A DNA stretch of 64,000 nucleotides. Origin: Acanthaster planci. Lineage: Eukaryota > Echinodermata > Asteroidea > Valvatida > Acanthasteridae. This document shows positions 50,501 to 62,999 of this stretch, in pieces (positions within the stretch are counted from its first letter, which is position 1; each line of letters starts with the position of its first letter). The notes under the pieces are model-generated. The model saw only the letters and a program-made list of their open reading frames with translations. It searched no databases and had not been told where the DNA came from. The translations under genes were made by a program, and so were the position numbers. The stretch is from positions 820,810-884,809 of the forward strand of contig NW_019091457.1 in NCBI RefSeq assembly GCF_001949145.1, written 5' to 3'.

Positions 50501-53500
50501 AATGGCAAGAACCACTCAACGGGTCATTTAAAAAAGTTGTTGACACAAGAACCGGACACGCGACAGAACCCCAGGCCGGGGCACGGTCGCGTTTAACCAC
50601 GACAAAAAAGGGGCAAGGTCCACGACCGCGCTCTGAACTTGATCCGGTGTCACGGAGCGTGTCCTCTTGACCGGCAAAACGGGCGCGCACGTCGCTTCTC
50701 CCGGTAGGTCAATGGTATTCTGGGCGCACTGACCACCGGAATCCCCGACCTTCAATTTCCGCACCATTAGCGGTCACCTCTGTGACGCCTTTGCCCCTGA
50801 CATTGGCCAACGAGTCATTTTTTTAAAACCAAATAAACCTTTGACAGAACACATCAATCTTCAGTTGAAATTATGGGAGAAGCGCTGAGTTTTCAGCGAA
50901 TTTGTCAATATCAGAACACCATACATTATTTTGCAAATCCAATATTCAACTGTCGCGAGTTAGATGATGGCGTTACATTGAATACACAATATTCATGCAC
51001 GTAAATGCAATAGTGCCGTAGTTATTTCCTCACTGAGAACCTGCGGTTGCTTTCAGATGGTGTGAAGCCACATTAATCACAGACAAAAATATTTTAGGAA
51101 AAAGAAATAAAAGCCATTCGCGACGTGCTACACTTTTTGAGTCAGAGGACGGCATTCCCAAAGTTCCATCTTCATTACTCCAACAGCATATTACGACGAC
51201 CTCGCGGCTTCGCGCCTTTTATATTAAAGGAAGGCCAAATGATTTTACCACGTCTAATTTAATAATAAAAAGAAGAAAAAAACACAACCCAAGTCCTTTT
51301 GTTATCCACAAGCCCACGACTGCGAAAAACCATGAGACCGACCTCGGTGGTACAACAGCGTTCCCCACCGGGCATCGGGGCTTTGGCCCTGGCCAGATTT
51401 TTGACGGGTTGTGCCTGGTATGGTTAGTGCGATGTGTTATTTTACCAAGAACCGGTGAGCGCAAACTACGCATACAAATTACAACCAGTGTTTCAGGAGA
51501 ATCGTTGCAAAATTTCCACAGAGACTTCAGTCAGGTAGAGCCGGATCTATTAATTTTTCACAAGCCCAAAGGATCTAAAGCTTAATCAAAGGAGGTCTTC
51601 AAAATGAGTGCCAGAATTTTGAATGTCGAAATCATCTTGTTTGTTCACGTTTGCACATGGTTGTGATCGGTTTCTACCTGCCCCTACAAAGAATAATGTG
51701 TGACAATGTGTAAATTTGTTTAAAAAGTTGAGTTCAATGGCGATTTCAGCTACACGTTAACAATTGCCGCGAAGCCTTTTAAAAAAAATCTGCAGTCTAT
51801 AGCAAAAATTTACCAATGAAAGGAAACAACGCCTGCAAGTCTTTCTTCAACACCCCTGGCATTCCATTTGAATTCTGACTCCTCTGCGTGAGAGAATTGT
51901 GACCAGAGGGGACAAACTGCGAAATGTATGAAATCAGAAATCTCCTGTCTCCAGTAGATTTTAGTAAATACAAACCGTCGTGCCACCGCTCACTGAGTGT
52001 ATGGATACCCTTATTCCGGAAAGTCAGATAGGATTTCAATTCATGACGGGAACTTGCGACAGAAACTGTACCCAGAGAATTCAGCCAGTAAAGATGAAGC
52101 GAAATCAAGAGGTCAATATGAAGTCATACATGTACACAACTGTATGGCGTATTATGCAAATACCCACGTTTAGAGAGCGGGAAAAATCATGGTACGGTAC
52201 ACCTATGCTCGTTGCTTCTTTTGCAACACATTTCTTCAGGCATTCGGTGTACAGTTTTGAGATAGGCCTACATGCGCACGTGTAGTCCATCAAAACACGT
52301 GAAATGGATTCCCTGCATGTTCTGTGATTTATTTTAGCAGTTTGTGCGGTTTTTACATATGCGTGGTCCACGGCGAATGAAGCAGCAGCCAAACTACTAG
52401 AGTCTTGAATAATGAGATAACAACGACCGAGGCTCAAAAGCCCTTCGCATCCAAGGGCTAAGTATTATTTTTAGATTCTTTTTTTTTTTTTACGACTCTC
52501 GCTTCATTTTATTCATGCAGATTGGGCTTTCCAATCCAAGCGCGGACACAAGCAACATTAGGAAACGGGAGTGGGGGGGGGGGAGGGTTCGGGACATACA
52601 ACGCGCTGACTGGGGAGATACAGAAAAGCTGACGGCAAACGGAAGTAATTATACGAGTGTCAATAGGAAGAAAGGCGATGCGAGGAGATTCCGCTGCTCA
52701 AGGGCCAACTGCTTCCGATATATCTTACGACGTGCGCGCCGCCCACAAGCGGCTTGGATAGCAGGGGGGGAGAAAACACTGGTCATGCGACGACTGTTCC
52801 ATCAGACTAAGCGTTGTTACGCGTGGACACGGAAACTTTGAAAATTCAACGCAGGACGGGCCCAAAAATATGGCAAATTATAAATATCATCTCATCTCAG
52901 GGTTACACCCGCCCGTCCTCTCAACACCGATTGCAGATGTCTTTTAAGTTTTAGTCTTCGCACATGGGAATGCATTTCACACCAAATGAGACACCGAACG
53001 GTCGTTCATGTTTACACCGGTCAAGAAAAAATTTCCACGCTGCTCCCTCCCCGCAGGGCTCCACAGGGGGACGAGCGCCAGCTTCATTTCGCGCGTGGGT
53101 ACCAACAACATTTTCCAGATTCCAATCGGTCCGCAACCCCTTGCATAATAAACGCCGGCGAGGATACACGCCTGATTTATGATGCGCTCGCTCGCTTTCA
53201 AAAATACAACACACGTTGAGAGCGATGGTCGAGCTATTCTCCCCATGAGGTTTTATGAAGTTCTTGAGGTAGTACTGATATCGCTGATGAGATATTTTGC
53301 CCGGTACTGCTCCTTAAGTCAATGCAATCATCAAGTTCGCGCCCACGGCGAGCGGAAGTTTATTATAGTCTCTTTCATGAACGCGTGCTAACAAAATGCT
53401 CGGGTCTGGCAGTGGCATGTTGAATCATATCATATGGCAGGGATGCCGGTACTTAGGAACTCACTTGATGTGGTACGGGGACTTCGCTCCGTCTCCTTAT

Positions 53501-56500
53501 AACGTCAAAATCATGAGCGACAACCGATAATTGTTGCTTGAAATTCAGATCCTGTTTGCGTCTGTTTGTGTATGCTGCATGCGTAAGTAGTCCGTAATAC
53601 TCTAAAAGGACACTAACAAGTCCGAAATTAAGGAACAAGCTAGTATAAGAAATGGATTCCAGTCTAAAATAAAAGACACAGCAAGTGAACATACTGTCGA
53701 TGGAATAGAAATAATTTCAACATATAATTACAACAAATCTTGGTAATAAAACTCGCAAAGTAAAATGCCCAGAGTATGTATATTCATATCGGTACTCAAC
53801 GCATATCCAGCAGGGGATATTCTCATACGTTATATTGGGACAAATGTCGCAATCCCTAGAAAACTCCAAAGGAAGTTTGCAAACAGTGGACGCATGTAAC
53901 CATCATGCGACCCCCCCCAATGCGGGCAAACTTGAAAGCCACAGAAATTACGTCCGCATTTTCTCGGAATTTTTGCTCCCCCCCCCCCGAAACCGCTAAA
54001 ACTGTTTACGGTCATCCAGTGAGAGGTATGTGTGGTTTTTCGTTGGGTTTATTTACTGGTATAAATTACGTGGCAATTACAATATTCGATTGCATATTTA
54101 AGATCCACTGTGTCACTCGAAACCATATCAACTCAACATAATGCGCCACAGGAATAGGACACAGAAGTTATCGTTGTCTCAACTATACATGTACGTTTCC
54201 TATCTCCTTGTGGAATACTCTCATGTTGACTACGTTAGTCTATTCATTTTTTTTATCCTGGTAAAGGCATAAAGTAATCTACCACAGGAAGAAGGCCTTT
54301 GTTGAATTTTATACCTCGACAAAAATGACACACGTATGAATTACGGACAACACGTGTGCATAATTATGAACACATTGCCATGTGAAGCTAACTTCATTCA
54401 TTTTATTTGCCCATCTGTCATGGTGAATACTGATTCATTTTCCGATCGTGATAATTACATAAATGACGAAGATTGCCAAACCCCGTGAAGCTGCGTGATG
54501 GGAGGGAAAATGTCATCGGAGTCTCGGACAGACAAGCATTGTCAGCCAGTACCGACGACTTGAAATAAGGCCAGGTGGGCGGAACTCGTCAGAGAATGGC
54601 TATAGCGTCACGCCCCGATTACACCATAACACAGTCATCCAGCAAACAAAAGACCAGACCAAAAGACCGTTTAAGAGTCCCTCGCTGAATAGACTTGGAC
54701 TACAACAATGCACCCTCCACGACCATTACTCAGTGCCTTGCTGACTGCCAACATGGCATGAACGCAAGTAAACCGGAAGGCAATCCAATGCATAATGCAT
54801 ACACGAGCACTAAAAATAAGGCGACGAAATAAACAGAAAACATCGTATTACGAAGCTAGGAATTAATCATTGAATGCAAAGGCCGGCATTCACTACACTC
54901 TTGTGACACATTTTGGACCTTCCATCCATCACACTTTCAGGCGGAAGTTTCCAGTTTCCTGTTTATACTCCTGACGATGAAGAGAGCGAACACTTCCTCC
55001 ATTCCATTCCAACCAGAAGTCAGATCGCACAGACCAGTATAATCGCCACCCGTTTGACAGAAGTCATAAATATTAAAGCAAGGATGTCATTTTCTTTATG
55101 TCGTGACAATTGTGCAATGGGTCCATTGTTACAGGAACTGCAGTGCGGCAATTTTCCACAAGGTCCATCGGGAATTGAAACACTTCCTCGGTAAACACAA
55201 AAACCAAACAAAACAGAAAAGACAACGGGGCGGTGATTAATGATGTGACATCACTCATCCTCTGAGAAATAAGCAATGAGTACAGCTTTTGCCATCAAAC
55301 AATATATTCTCAACCCCAATGCTGAGTTGGACACGTTTATAATTGAGTTGATCAAGGAGTGAACGAAAACATTCAAACGGACATTCCTGTATAATCAAAT
55401 CACCACCCTGAACAACTTTGTAATTTTGAATATACGCATTAAGAAAGTAACTAGTCTAAACAGTGTGCTTGAACAAAGTGCGCGTTCTCTCGGTGGCCGT
55501 GGACGTTCTTCACTTCACACAGCATTTGACACGCGAAACCAGCTATAAGGACATCAGGTGGACAGCGCTTCCGGCCATTAATACACGTCAGGCGATCAAT
55601 TAAACATCAAGCAAAACGGAAGGCACCGCCAGAGCAGCGGATGTTAGCAAACGAACAAAATGTGGCCGCTGTCGTTATAGAAGATGGCGAGGCTGTAATT
55701 TTCACCCGAGTACGTATATATACGCTCGCTCTTCGAGCGCAATGGCGTTGAATGATGAGCTATATAAAGTTATATATATATCGGCGTTACGAAACGACAT
55801 CATTTTCGTCGAGCAAACATGCAAGTAATCATCCATAAACAACCTCCGGGGAATTAATGCCGGAAATATAAATGCTTTCGTTGCCAATTATAGACACAGA
55901 GAAGGAAATGGATGGTAAAAAATAAATAATAATAAAAAAAATAAAAAAAAAGACTGACATGTGACTGAGACTGAAGATAACAAGGAATAAGAGGAACTGA
56001 CCTACAAGCACACAAAAGAAATACAAACAAACAAGCTACAAATTATAAAGCAAAAATGCCCTCCGTCGAGTTGTATTCGACAGACTGCTGAGTGTTTTCG
56101 GCTGTGAATGGAGAGTAAATCGATGTCATTTTTTTTCATGGAAGGAAGCATGGATGAATTCGTTGTGACGCCGACAGCAACAACCACGAGTCATTTTTTG
56201 GCTGAAAATGACATACAGAACCTCTGTTCGGCGAATGTGACATGCTGCCTGTGTGTGCAGGTCTTTGTGAAAAAGAGTGAACCGTTCTCAAATCTTCGCA
56301 GCTTGAGTTCCCATTAAAACGAGAGTACACGGATGTAATTCATTTGTTTTGGAACAACCGGATGAAGCTACTACCTTAAAAAAAAAAAAAAAAAAAAAAA
56401 CAGACGAAACATAGCGCATCTGCATCATGGTCCCATTTCATTCATAAAACACATCCCTAAAAACGAAAGACAAGATCGTCCCTCTCGAATTTCTCCCGTT

Positions 56501-59500
56501 CGCTGTAACCTCTTTCGACGAAACAATTTATCCGGGCACGCTTTTCTAAAGATGGCATCTCGCGTTTCTCCCAGTACTTATTGTTTTTCTTCGAGGAGAC
56601 ACTCCGCCCCTATACATGAACAACGAGTCTCAACAACGACGGCCGCTGTCAATGGCGCGCGCGCGCGAAGGGACCTCTGGCCCGCTAATGCAGGCGACTT
56701 CCGCGAGCTGTGCGCCCCGGTGTATCGATCTAATAAAAGACCAATCAATGTAGTGGTTTTTAATTTCCGTCGGACGAGACCTCCGCCATTCTTTCCAACT
56801 TCCTCAGGAGCGCATCACCTTTCCATTTTCTTCTTCTACAATGTCTTTTTATTTTTTTCTTTTGGATGGAACTGAGAACTTCAAGAGAAAGGGAGCGGGG
56901 TCGGGAAATTATGAGCTGAAGCTATAGACGGTGTACGTCAACAACCGACAAAACACACCGTGGTCCGCAGCCGTCTTTCAAGTCGTTCGAAGAGTGAATG
57001 TAGCCAAATACTGTCTAACTTGTTTCAAAAGTGTCCCCCTCAACGATTTCTTTCAGAGAATCAGAGGAACTCTGTTTGGACAAAACGGGCGCTGTTTGAG
57101 TACTAGACAATCCCCTAATTAAAGGAATAAATGAATTTCTCGGAAATAAGGAGACATAACGTATTGCTCAACAGCTATAAATTATAAGAAATATCCCTTG
57201 AAATGAGTACATGTATAGGCCTATAAAGTTAATCAGTCCACGGGTGAATTTGTCAGGCCGAAATTAAGCATGGGCCTCACTATTTTGCCGGTAACAAAAC
57301 ACTTTTCTCATGCATGGCAATGTCACATTCACCCTTCAAATTATCAACAAAAACAGACATGTCGGAACCGGTTCTTGTCATATCCTGACCTAATTCGATT
57401 ACATATCATTTTGTTGAGTATTTTAATTGTGATTACTTCACCTTTGATTCTAGATGCAAATACAATGTCATGAAGACGGAAATGCCTCCTTCCAGAGCAG
57501 TGCCCGGGGCAGTGAATTTCGAATATGTTTTTAAGATTGTACCTTAATTCGGGGGTAAACAGGTTAACAAAGCCACAAATTTAGCCAATGAACAAGATTA
57601 AAAACGGAGGTGGGTGAATTACCCAGTCCAGCCCTTGCACTAACCCCAGAGGCAAACCTGCACTCGTGCAGTGGGCATAATGTTCTCGCTTCTGTTTTTC
57701 TTTCAACCACAAACCACAACACACGCAGGGTTGTCATTCAGTGAATGACTTTCACACTTGATCGAATGAGCATTTCACAGCCTCATGAAATCGAGCAACC
57801 TATATACTGCTACGTTTAAGCAGGTTTCGTAGGGGTTCAAGAGGCAGGCTTTTCAAATAGTAGTGCTTCCGATATTTACTGAATCATGCAAATAAATCAT
57901 ATCAGGTGGTGATGGCGTAATCAGTTGTAAAATGAAAACGCAGCCCGCTACAATAATTGATAATTCACCGGACTTTGCTTTGTCGATAACGCTATCGTTG
58001 TGCACTTGGGAAACCCAAAATAGCCAGGCGGGGTGCATTGAGTAAGCTAAATGCGATCCAAAGTCAAAGATTTGGTAAATATTTACATTCGTGCACGTCA
58101 TTGTTACAACCCGTGAGTAAACAAGAAATCTGGCCTGGGCCTGCCTGTATCATGTATTGGAATGTATGGGGTTTATCAGCTATTGTTCACCAGTCTCAGA
58201 ACACATCCCCAAAATGACAAGATTGTCATTTGAACTGACACGCACCAACTTGCGCGAGACAACCTAAACAAATAGACGACTCCAGCTTATTACATCAGGC
58301 AACTGCCAGGGCGCGATATAAAATTACTCTTCGGGCCGTCAGAAAAGAAACGATAAAAGTTAGCAGGGTGTGGCCAATAGTGCGGCGAGATTGTGGTTGA
58401 GTGCAACTCCGTCAGAAACCATCCACCGCAAGAATTGCTGTGCTAAATTAGCGAACATGCTCCCCCGAAAGCGTTTGAAATAACGAACTTAATACTAGTC
58501 TTAAAAAAAACTGAAGAGCGTTTAAAGCGCCCTCTCCTTCTTCGTCACAGATTGAAAAGAAGTTAAACAGAGAAAAGCCAAAACCTGTTATTAGAACAGA
58601 TCTATGGGACCGTGGGAGGCAACATTCTGTAAGGGTCAATTTATGCGAGTCAGGCCACAGAGCAAGAAACCAATGGCCAAATATGAAACTTGCAACATCA
58701 GCGGACAGTAGGGAAAAGAAGCAAGCTTTCATTTTGGTAACCAGTCTACAGAAAGAAGTGCATTTACCGTCTGTGTAGTGGAATTTGCCGACTCAGTTTT
58801 CGTGCATGGTTTAAACCACTTACGAGGTGGGCGTGTGTAAAATCGCGTCTGGGTTCAGCTATCGACAAATCGTCGCATGCCAGAATGGGCAGTGCGGTTG
58901 AAATTCGCATATACACTGATAAAAACAAGCACATGTAAAGTTCTTGTTAATATCTTGTATGGTCTCCCATATTTCCTTGCGAAAGCCATTTAATTACAGG
59001 AAATCACACTGGTGATCCTAATAAATTCAGTCTATTATTAAATCAAGCCACTAAATCACAATACTATCGACGCGTTCTTTGGTTGCCCATTTAATGTCAC
59101 AAACGTCAGTTAATTGACAAACAATTAAAACATAAATTACTAAGGTCATTTTTACTCCACTAGCCTGAGAGGGGCAGACCGAGAAACAAAAGGGCCCTGA
59201 AGATGCATTAGAGATTTATTCTTTGGAAATAAAATAATTCTGACTTCGTGAGCACCAAAACAAATTCCAAGCGTAACTATGGTTGAAGTTAAATTTGAAA
59301 ACCATGTTATGAAACATGAATTAAACTTAACATGAAGACAGCATACTGAGCATGTGCATTTTTGGCAGCCTTAAATTGTAACTGTCCAAATGTGTAGATA
59401 ATTTCATTGTTATGATTTTTTTTTCAGTTGTACTTGTAGGTTCTTTGTTCACAACATACTGACAGTAGTAGTACCGTGGTTAATGTTGTTTTCATCGGCG

Positions 59501-59622
59501 CATAGCCGTGGTGTATTTTAATTTTTCATTCATTACTGGAGATGTTAAGCAACCTTCATGCTCATTGAAACCATGTTTTAAAATAATGCAATAAACAACG
59601 AACAAATTCATAAGCTCCTTAC
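47524..59622 (-). other. DUSP1: Phosphatase intron 1 (12.1 kb)
   Basis: The donor is AAG|GTAAGG after the rhodanese exon and the acceptor is CTCCTCCAG before exon 2, both phase 1. No other exon was recognised on either strand. It holds poly-G/poly-C runs (48.98, 49.63, 52.57, 53.98 kb), a 23-base poly-A at 56378, a CG-alternating patch near 56655-56668, and several TACATGTA and TAGGCCTA palindromes. A nested gene cannot be excluded, but none was visible. Confidence 0.8.
56378..56400. repeat. Poly-A tract (23 bases)
   Basis: A run of 23 A in the phosphatase intron. It could be the tail of a retroposed copy, but the sequence before it resembles no known gene or SINE and no flanking duplication was seen. 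Confidence 0.8.
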
Positions 59623-60019
59623 CTTGGAGAAATGTAATTTCTGTGGTGAGATGGCACACGGGGGCTTGCAGGAGAGACTCCAACACCAAGACAAGATCGC
59701 TGTTGTCCCTCGCTGTTGAGTCTCCGATTTCTTTCGTCCTTTCGTCGTACACTACGACGGTCGAGAATAGCCCGGCCAGTAACTCGGCCCTCGTCTCCGG
59801 ACACGTTACGATGTAGTCCATGGCCAGCGCACCCTTGGAGCGGCGCCGCAGCAGCCGCGGGCAGTGGATGTTGTGTGCCCCGCCGATGTGGTTATCGTTG
59901 AACTGAATGAAGGGACGAGAGTCCACCAGCAGAACTCGCCGTGTGTCCCCGGGTTCGCCGGCCAGGACATCGCGCAGGTTGTTGGTGGAGATCGGCCGAA
60001 CATGGACAGACACCGTCAT
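59623..60019 (-). CDS. DUSP1: MAP-kinase phosphatase, coding exon 1: rhodanese / MAPK-binding domain
   Basis: Residues 1-132. This is the rhodanese-like (Cdc25 homology) domain that binds MAP kinases: VLLVDSRPFIQFNDNHIGG, then the basic kinase-interaction motif LLRRRSKGALAMDYI at about residues 56-70 (RRRAKGA in vertebrate DUSP1), and STVVVYDERTKE at 86-97. The start chosen is the ATG at 60019-60017 (MTVSVHV), in a good context (GCC before ATG) and at the usual distance from the domain. An in-frame ATG 213 bases upstream would add a 71-residue extension without family similarity, and it lies upstream of the transcription start expected from the TATA box at 60251. The donor is GTAAGG, phase 1. 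Confidence 0.95.
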
Positions 60020-60245
60020 GGCTATAGGTTTAGGATTCCGGGGTGAAAAAACGCAGAATTGGTGGTTAAATCGATCTTCAAGATAACCCTCGTTCGCTCT
60101 CCTGTGTGTCAGGTACGCACGGTACGGTTTCAATAGTGCCGGTAGTCCCAGTACACTACTCGTGTTTGTAAGCGTGCATACACTGTGCGTGGAGAGAATT
60201 TTCTGTTGTTGATGTTTTGGCGCGAACCCCACCAGATCTAATCGC

Positions 60246-60251
60246 TTTATA
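60246..60251 (-). promoter_or_regulatory. DUSP1: TATA box of the phosphatase gene
   Basis: CTATAAAG on the minus strand, 232 bases upstream of the ATG. Initiation would be expected near 60220. This supports the shorter protein start. Confidence 0.55.
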
Positions 60252-60344
60252 GCTGCACATCCAAATTAGGGATATGACGAAAAGGAATGAATGACCATAG
60301 GTCACGCTTCCCGCATGCCACAAAACCGCAATCTTTACCGTCGA

Positions 60345-60390
60345 CCAATCACGGTGCAATACGCACCGCCATTCATAAAAAGGGCGGGCG
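60345..60390. promoter_or_regulatory. DUSP1: CCAAT box and GC box of the phosphatase promoter
   Basis: CCAATCA at 60345-60351 (ATTGG read in the gene's direction) is about 95 bases upstream of the TATA box. GGGCGGGCG at 60382-60390, an Sp1-type GC box, is about 130 bases upstream of it. Both are at typical core-promoter distances. Confidence 0.4.
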
Positions 60391-60605
60391 CATCACCTGA
60401 CTCATAACCTTTCACAAAAGTAGTTCCGACGGTACATCCTAGCGGCAGAGCGCATTTTGATTGCAAAATAACATTAATACGATTGCAATTAGTCTTTAAA
60501 TATTCTTGTTTAAACGTTGTTTGTAACACTAATTCCAACAATTTCACCTTTTGCCACCTCCGTGGTTTCCTGAGGAATCAGCAATTACACAAATCCGTCC
60601 GCGCA

Positions 60606-60626
60606 TGAGTCACGACCTTGACGTCA
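60606..60626. promoter_or_regulatory. DUSP1: AP-1 site and full CRE upstream of the phosphatase
   Basis: TGAGTCA (AP-1/TRE) at 60606-60612 and the palindromic full cAMP-response element TGACGTCA at 60619-60626 lie 6 bases apart, about 0.36 kb upstream of the TATA box. Vertebrate DUSP1 is an immediate-early gene driven by CREB and AP-1 sites, so this pairing is what the family would predict. Confidence 0.5.
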
Positions 60627-62470
60627 CGCGTGGAGGGGTTCCCCGCTGTGTGTTTCAACGTGCCTTTGTTCGCACGTATGAATATTAAGTGTCTCTGATA
60701 AAAAAAACCACATGTTCAATCACACGTAGTTTCCTCGCTCTCCTCTATGGTCTGAGTGCAACCAACGTCAATTTAGAAGGAGTAAAAAAATCAATCTGTC
60801 AAAAGAATTGAAGAAATCGTGTTTTGGTCACAGAATTAAATCCTTTGCCCACTGACCTCCCTGCACTGGATGGAGAGTGGGGGAGAGTCAGGGCGAAACT
60901 TGTTTTTCGAAGCTGGAGGAGGCGGTAGGCGATGACGAAAATTGTCATAATAATTGTTTTCTTGACGTAGTGAATTCATTGAGGTGCTGCTAATACATGA
61001 TATAGTACAAAACTTTGTAAACATGCCTGGTGTTTATGACAATACTGTCTGCGTTGAACTTCCATTCCCTGCAATTCGTGACAAGAAATAAAATACAACT
61101 AGAAATCTTTTGTTCTTGACATATTCAGTACTTTGCAGTTCATAATGACCGGAGGAATGTCATTATCGGTTTAATGTTGGTGTGTAAATGAACCCAATTT
61201 ACGTGTGTGTGTGTGTGTGTTTGAGGGGGTGTGGGCTGGATTTGCTAGTATAAAATTGTGTGACTTGTATAACAAAACTTCGACATTGGGTGTTATTCTG
61301 AAGTACAAGTAAACCAGATTTGGGTACATTTAGTCAGGAATTTTAAACTGAAGTAAAGTCAAAGCAGCATATAACGTTCTTGTCACCTCGGACCCTTATG
61401 TGTTCCTGAGTTTTATTTTTGTACGCTTTTTCACCCGCCTGTCCTTTTTTTTAAATCAAAGAACTTGCACCCATGGCCCACTTAGATTTGCAGTTGATCT
61501 AATCTGCCATGAATCCACCAGAATGGAAGCGGTCTTGTTACTGAAACAGGCTTAAAAGTGGCAGAAAGGCAGTGAAATTTGCGTCCTCCAGGTGGGGGGG
61601 GGGTAACACGACTTGAAGTTGAAGTTGAATTCACTCTGACCTGTCGAACTCACCTGTACTATCCAGTGACATTGCGGAAAGCTTGTCTTTGAGATTTTGC
61701 TAGATTTAGTAATACACCTAACAAGCTTCATGGCAGGCATGGGTGTCTGGACGGGGCGTCACTATGGAGGGGCGTTTTTCCCAAGGGAAAAATGGAAAAA
61801 TATATATTTTTTTCGAGATTGGGTATGGGAATGGAACAGAAGGAAAGAAACGGGGTGAAAATTACCATTCTCCATGAAAATGCCTCAGAATTGATCATAT
61901 CCACTGATGGTGAGTGCTTTGACCCCCCCTCATTCCCTTAGAAATAACTATACCGTCTTCCTAGCAACGCCCGCTGATCGTGGGGGTAGTTTCTTGGATG
62001 AATCACAATGTGTGCAGCGATCGTGCGTCAGTTACCCTAAGACATTCTGTTCTCGTCAACATTATGACATTGTATGACAGATTATAGCATGGTACAGTAG
62101 ATTTTCGCAGCATAAAATGTTAAAGTGACGATTCCAGTGAGTGGGTTTCTCACATAAAATAAACGAAGAAAGTCGAAATCGATAAAACTACAATCAGCAC
62201 ACGACATATACTGCATTCGATCGCAATGAGGCTTGTAAGTGACAGTTGAATGCCTTTCAGTTGCCAAAAGAGGGCGCACCTGCAAGTGTGCGTCATGGGC
62301 AGTGATATCTTTTCACCTTTTGTGTAGAAACAGATCTCAGAACAGTGTAACTACATGCTGTAATATTTCGGAAGTTTTCAATGCTGTCCTTATTCTGCCA
62401 AAAAAACGCTATCTGTCCCATGTAAACATACTTAATATTAAGCACGTTTGTAGTTTTGATGGTACTCAGC
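60627..62470. other. Intergenic DNA upstream of the phosphatase
   Basis: AT-rich, with no recognisable exon. It contains a (GT)9 microsatellite at 61203-61220, a poly-G run near 61594 and short open frames without motifs. Confidence 0.5.
61203..61220. repeat. (GT)9 microsatellite
   Basis: Nine uninterrupted GT units. It is a simple repeat. Confidence 0.95.
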
Positions 62471-62473
62471 AGC

Positions 62474-62570
62474 TAGGGCCAACTTCACAGAGCTGCTTAA
62501 GTACAACATCTGCTTAAGCGCGAAAATACTTTGCTTAAAAAACAAAGGTTACCAGCTCAAACTCATACCA
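62474..62570. repeat. Interspersed-repeat fragment with GCTTAA units
   Basis: CAGAGCTGCTTAAGTACAAC, then CTGCTTAAGCGCG, then TTGCTTAAAAAAC followed by GGTTACCAGC: three spaced copies of a TGCTTAA unit. From memory this layout resembles a short interspersed element widespread in starfish and hemichordate sequence. I cannot confirm it without a repeat library. Confidence 0.35.
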
Positions 62571-62999
62571 AAACACAGCTAAATACGATTCCCAAACAAT
62601 AATTATCACATGGAGTTTTGTCCAGAAATGCTTGGTCAATTTTGAATGTTTGAAAAAAAAGCACCGTTCTATTCACGAAACTCAAAGAAAATGTCAAACA
62701 GTCTTCATACATGGAAGAAGAGTACAGAGATACACAAAAAGTGATTCTGAGAAAAACTCATTTCCCGGATTCTTTAATTGAATGTTTATGAATGGTGCAT
62801 CCAAAGTTTGGCTTGTACATGTAAACATGTTTACAAAGTGATAGCAAGGTTTTGTCTGGAACACATTTTTCCTGCTGTCTTACAAAGCATACATGTTGTT
62901 CAAAAATTTTCACTCCATGGCCATATACACTTCACATTTTGATATGCAGACTGACAGGCCCGTTGAAATATTCATGAGTTTTACGAATGAAATTTATCT

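Noticed and set aside
52105-52437. 110-codon minus-strand frame in phosphatase intron 1
   Set aside because: No recognisable domain, no splice context and no compositional sign of coding.
56108-56400. Processed pseudogene ending in the 23-base poly-A
   Set aside because: The preceding sequence resembles no gene and no target-site duplication was seen.
60020-60232. In-frame 71-residue N-terminal extension of the phosphatase
   Set aside because: No family similarity, and its ATG lies upstream of the start expected from the TATA box at 60251; the family normally begins just before the rhodanese domain.
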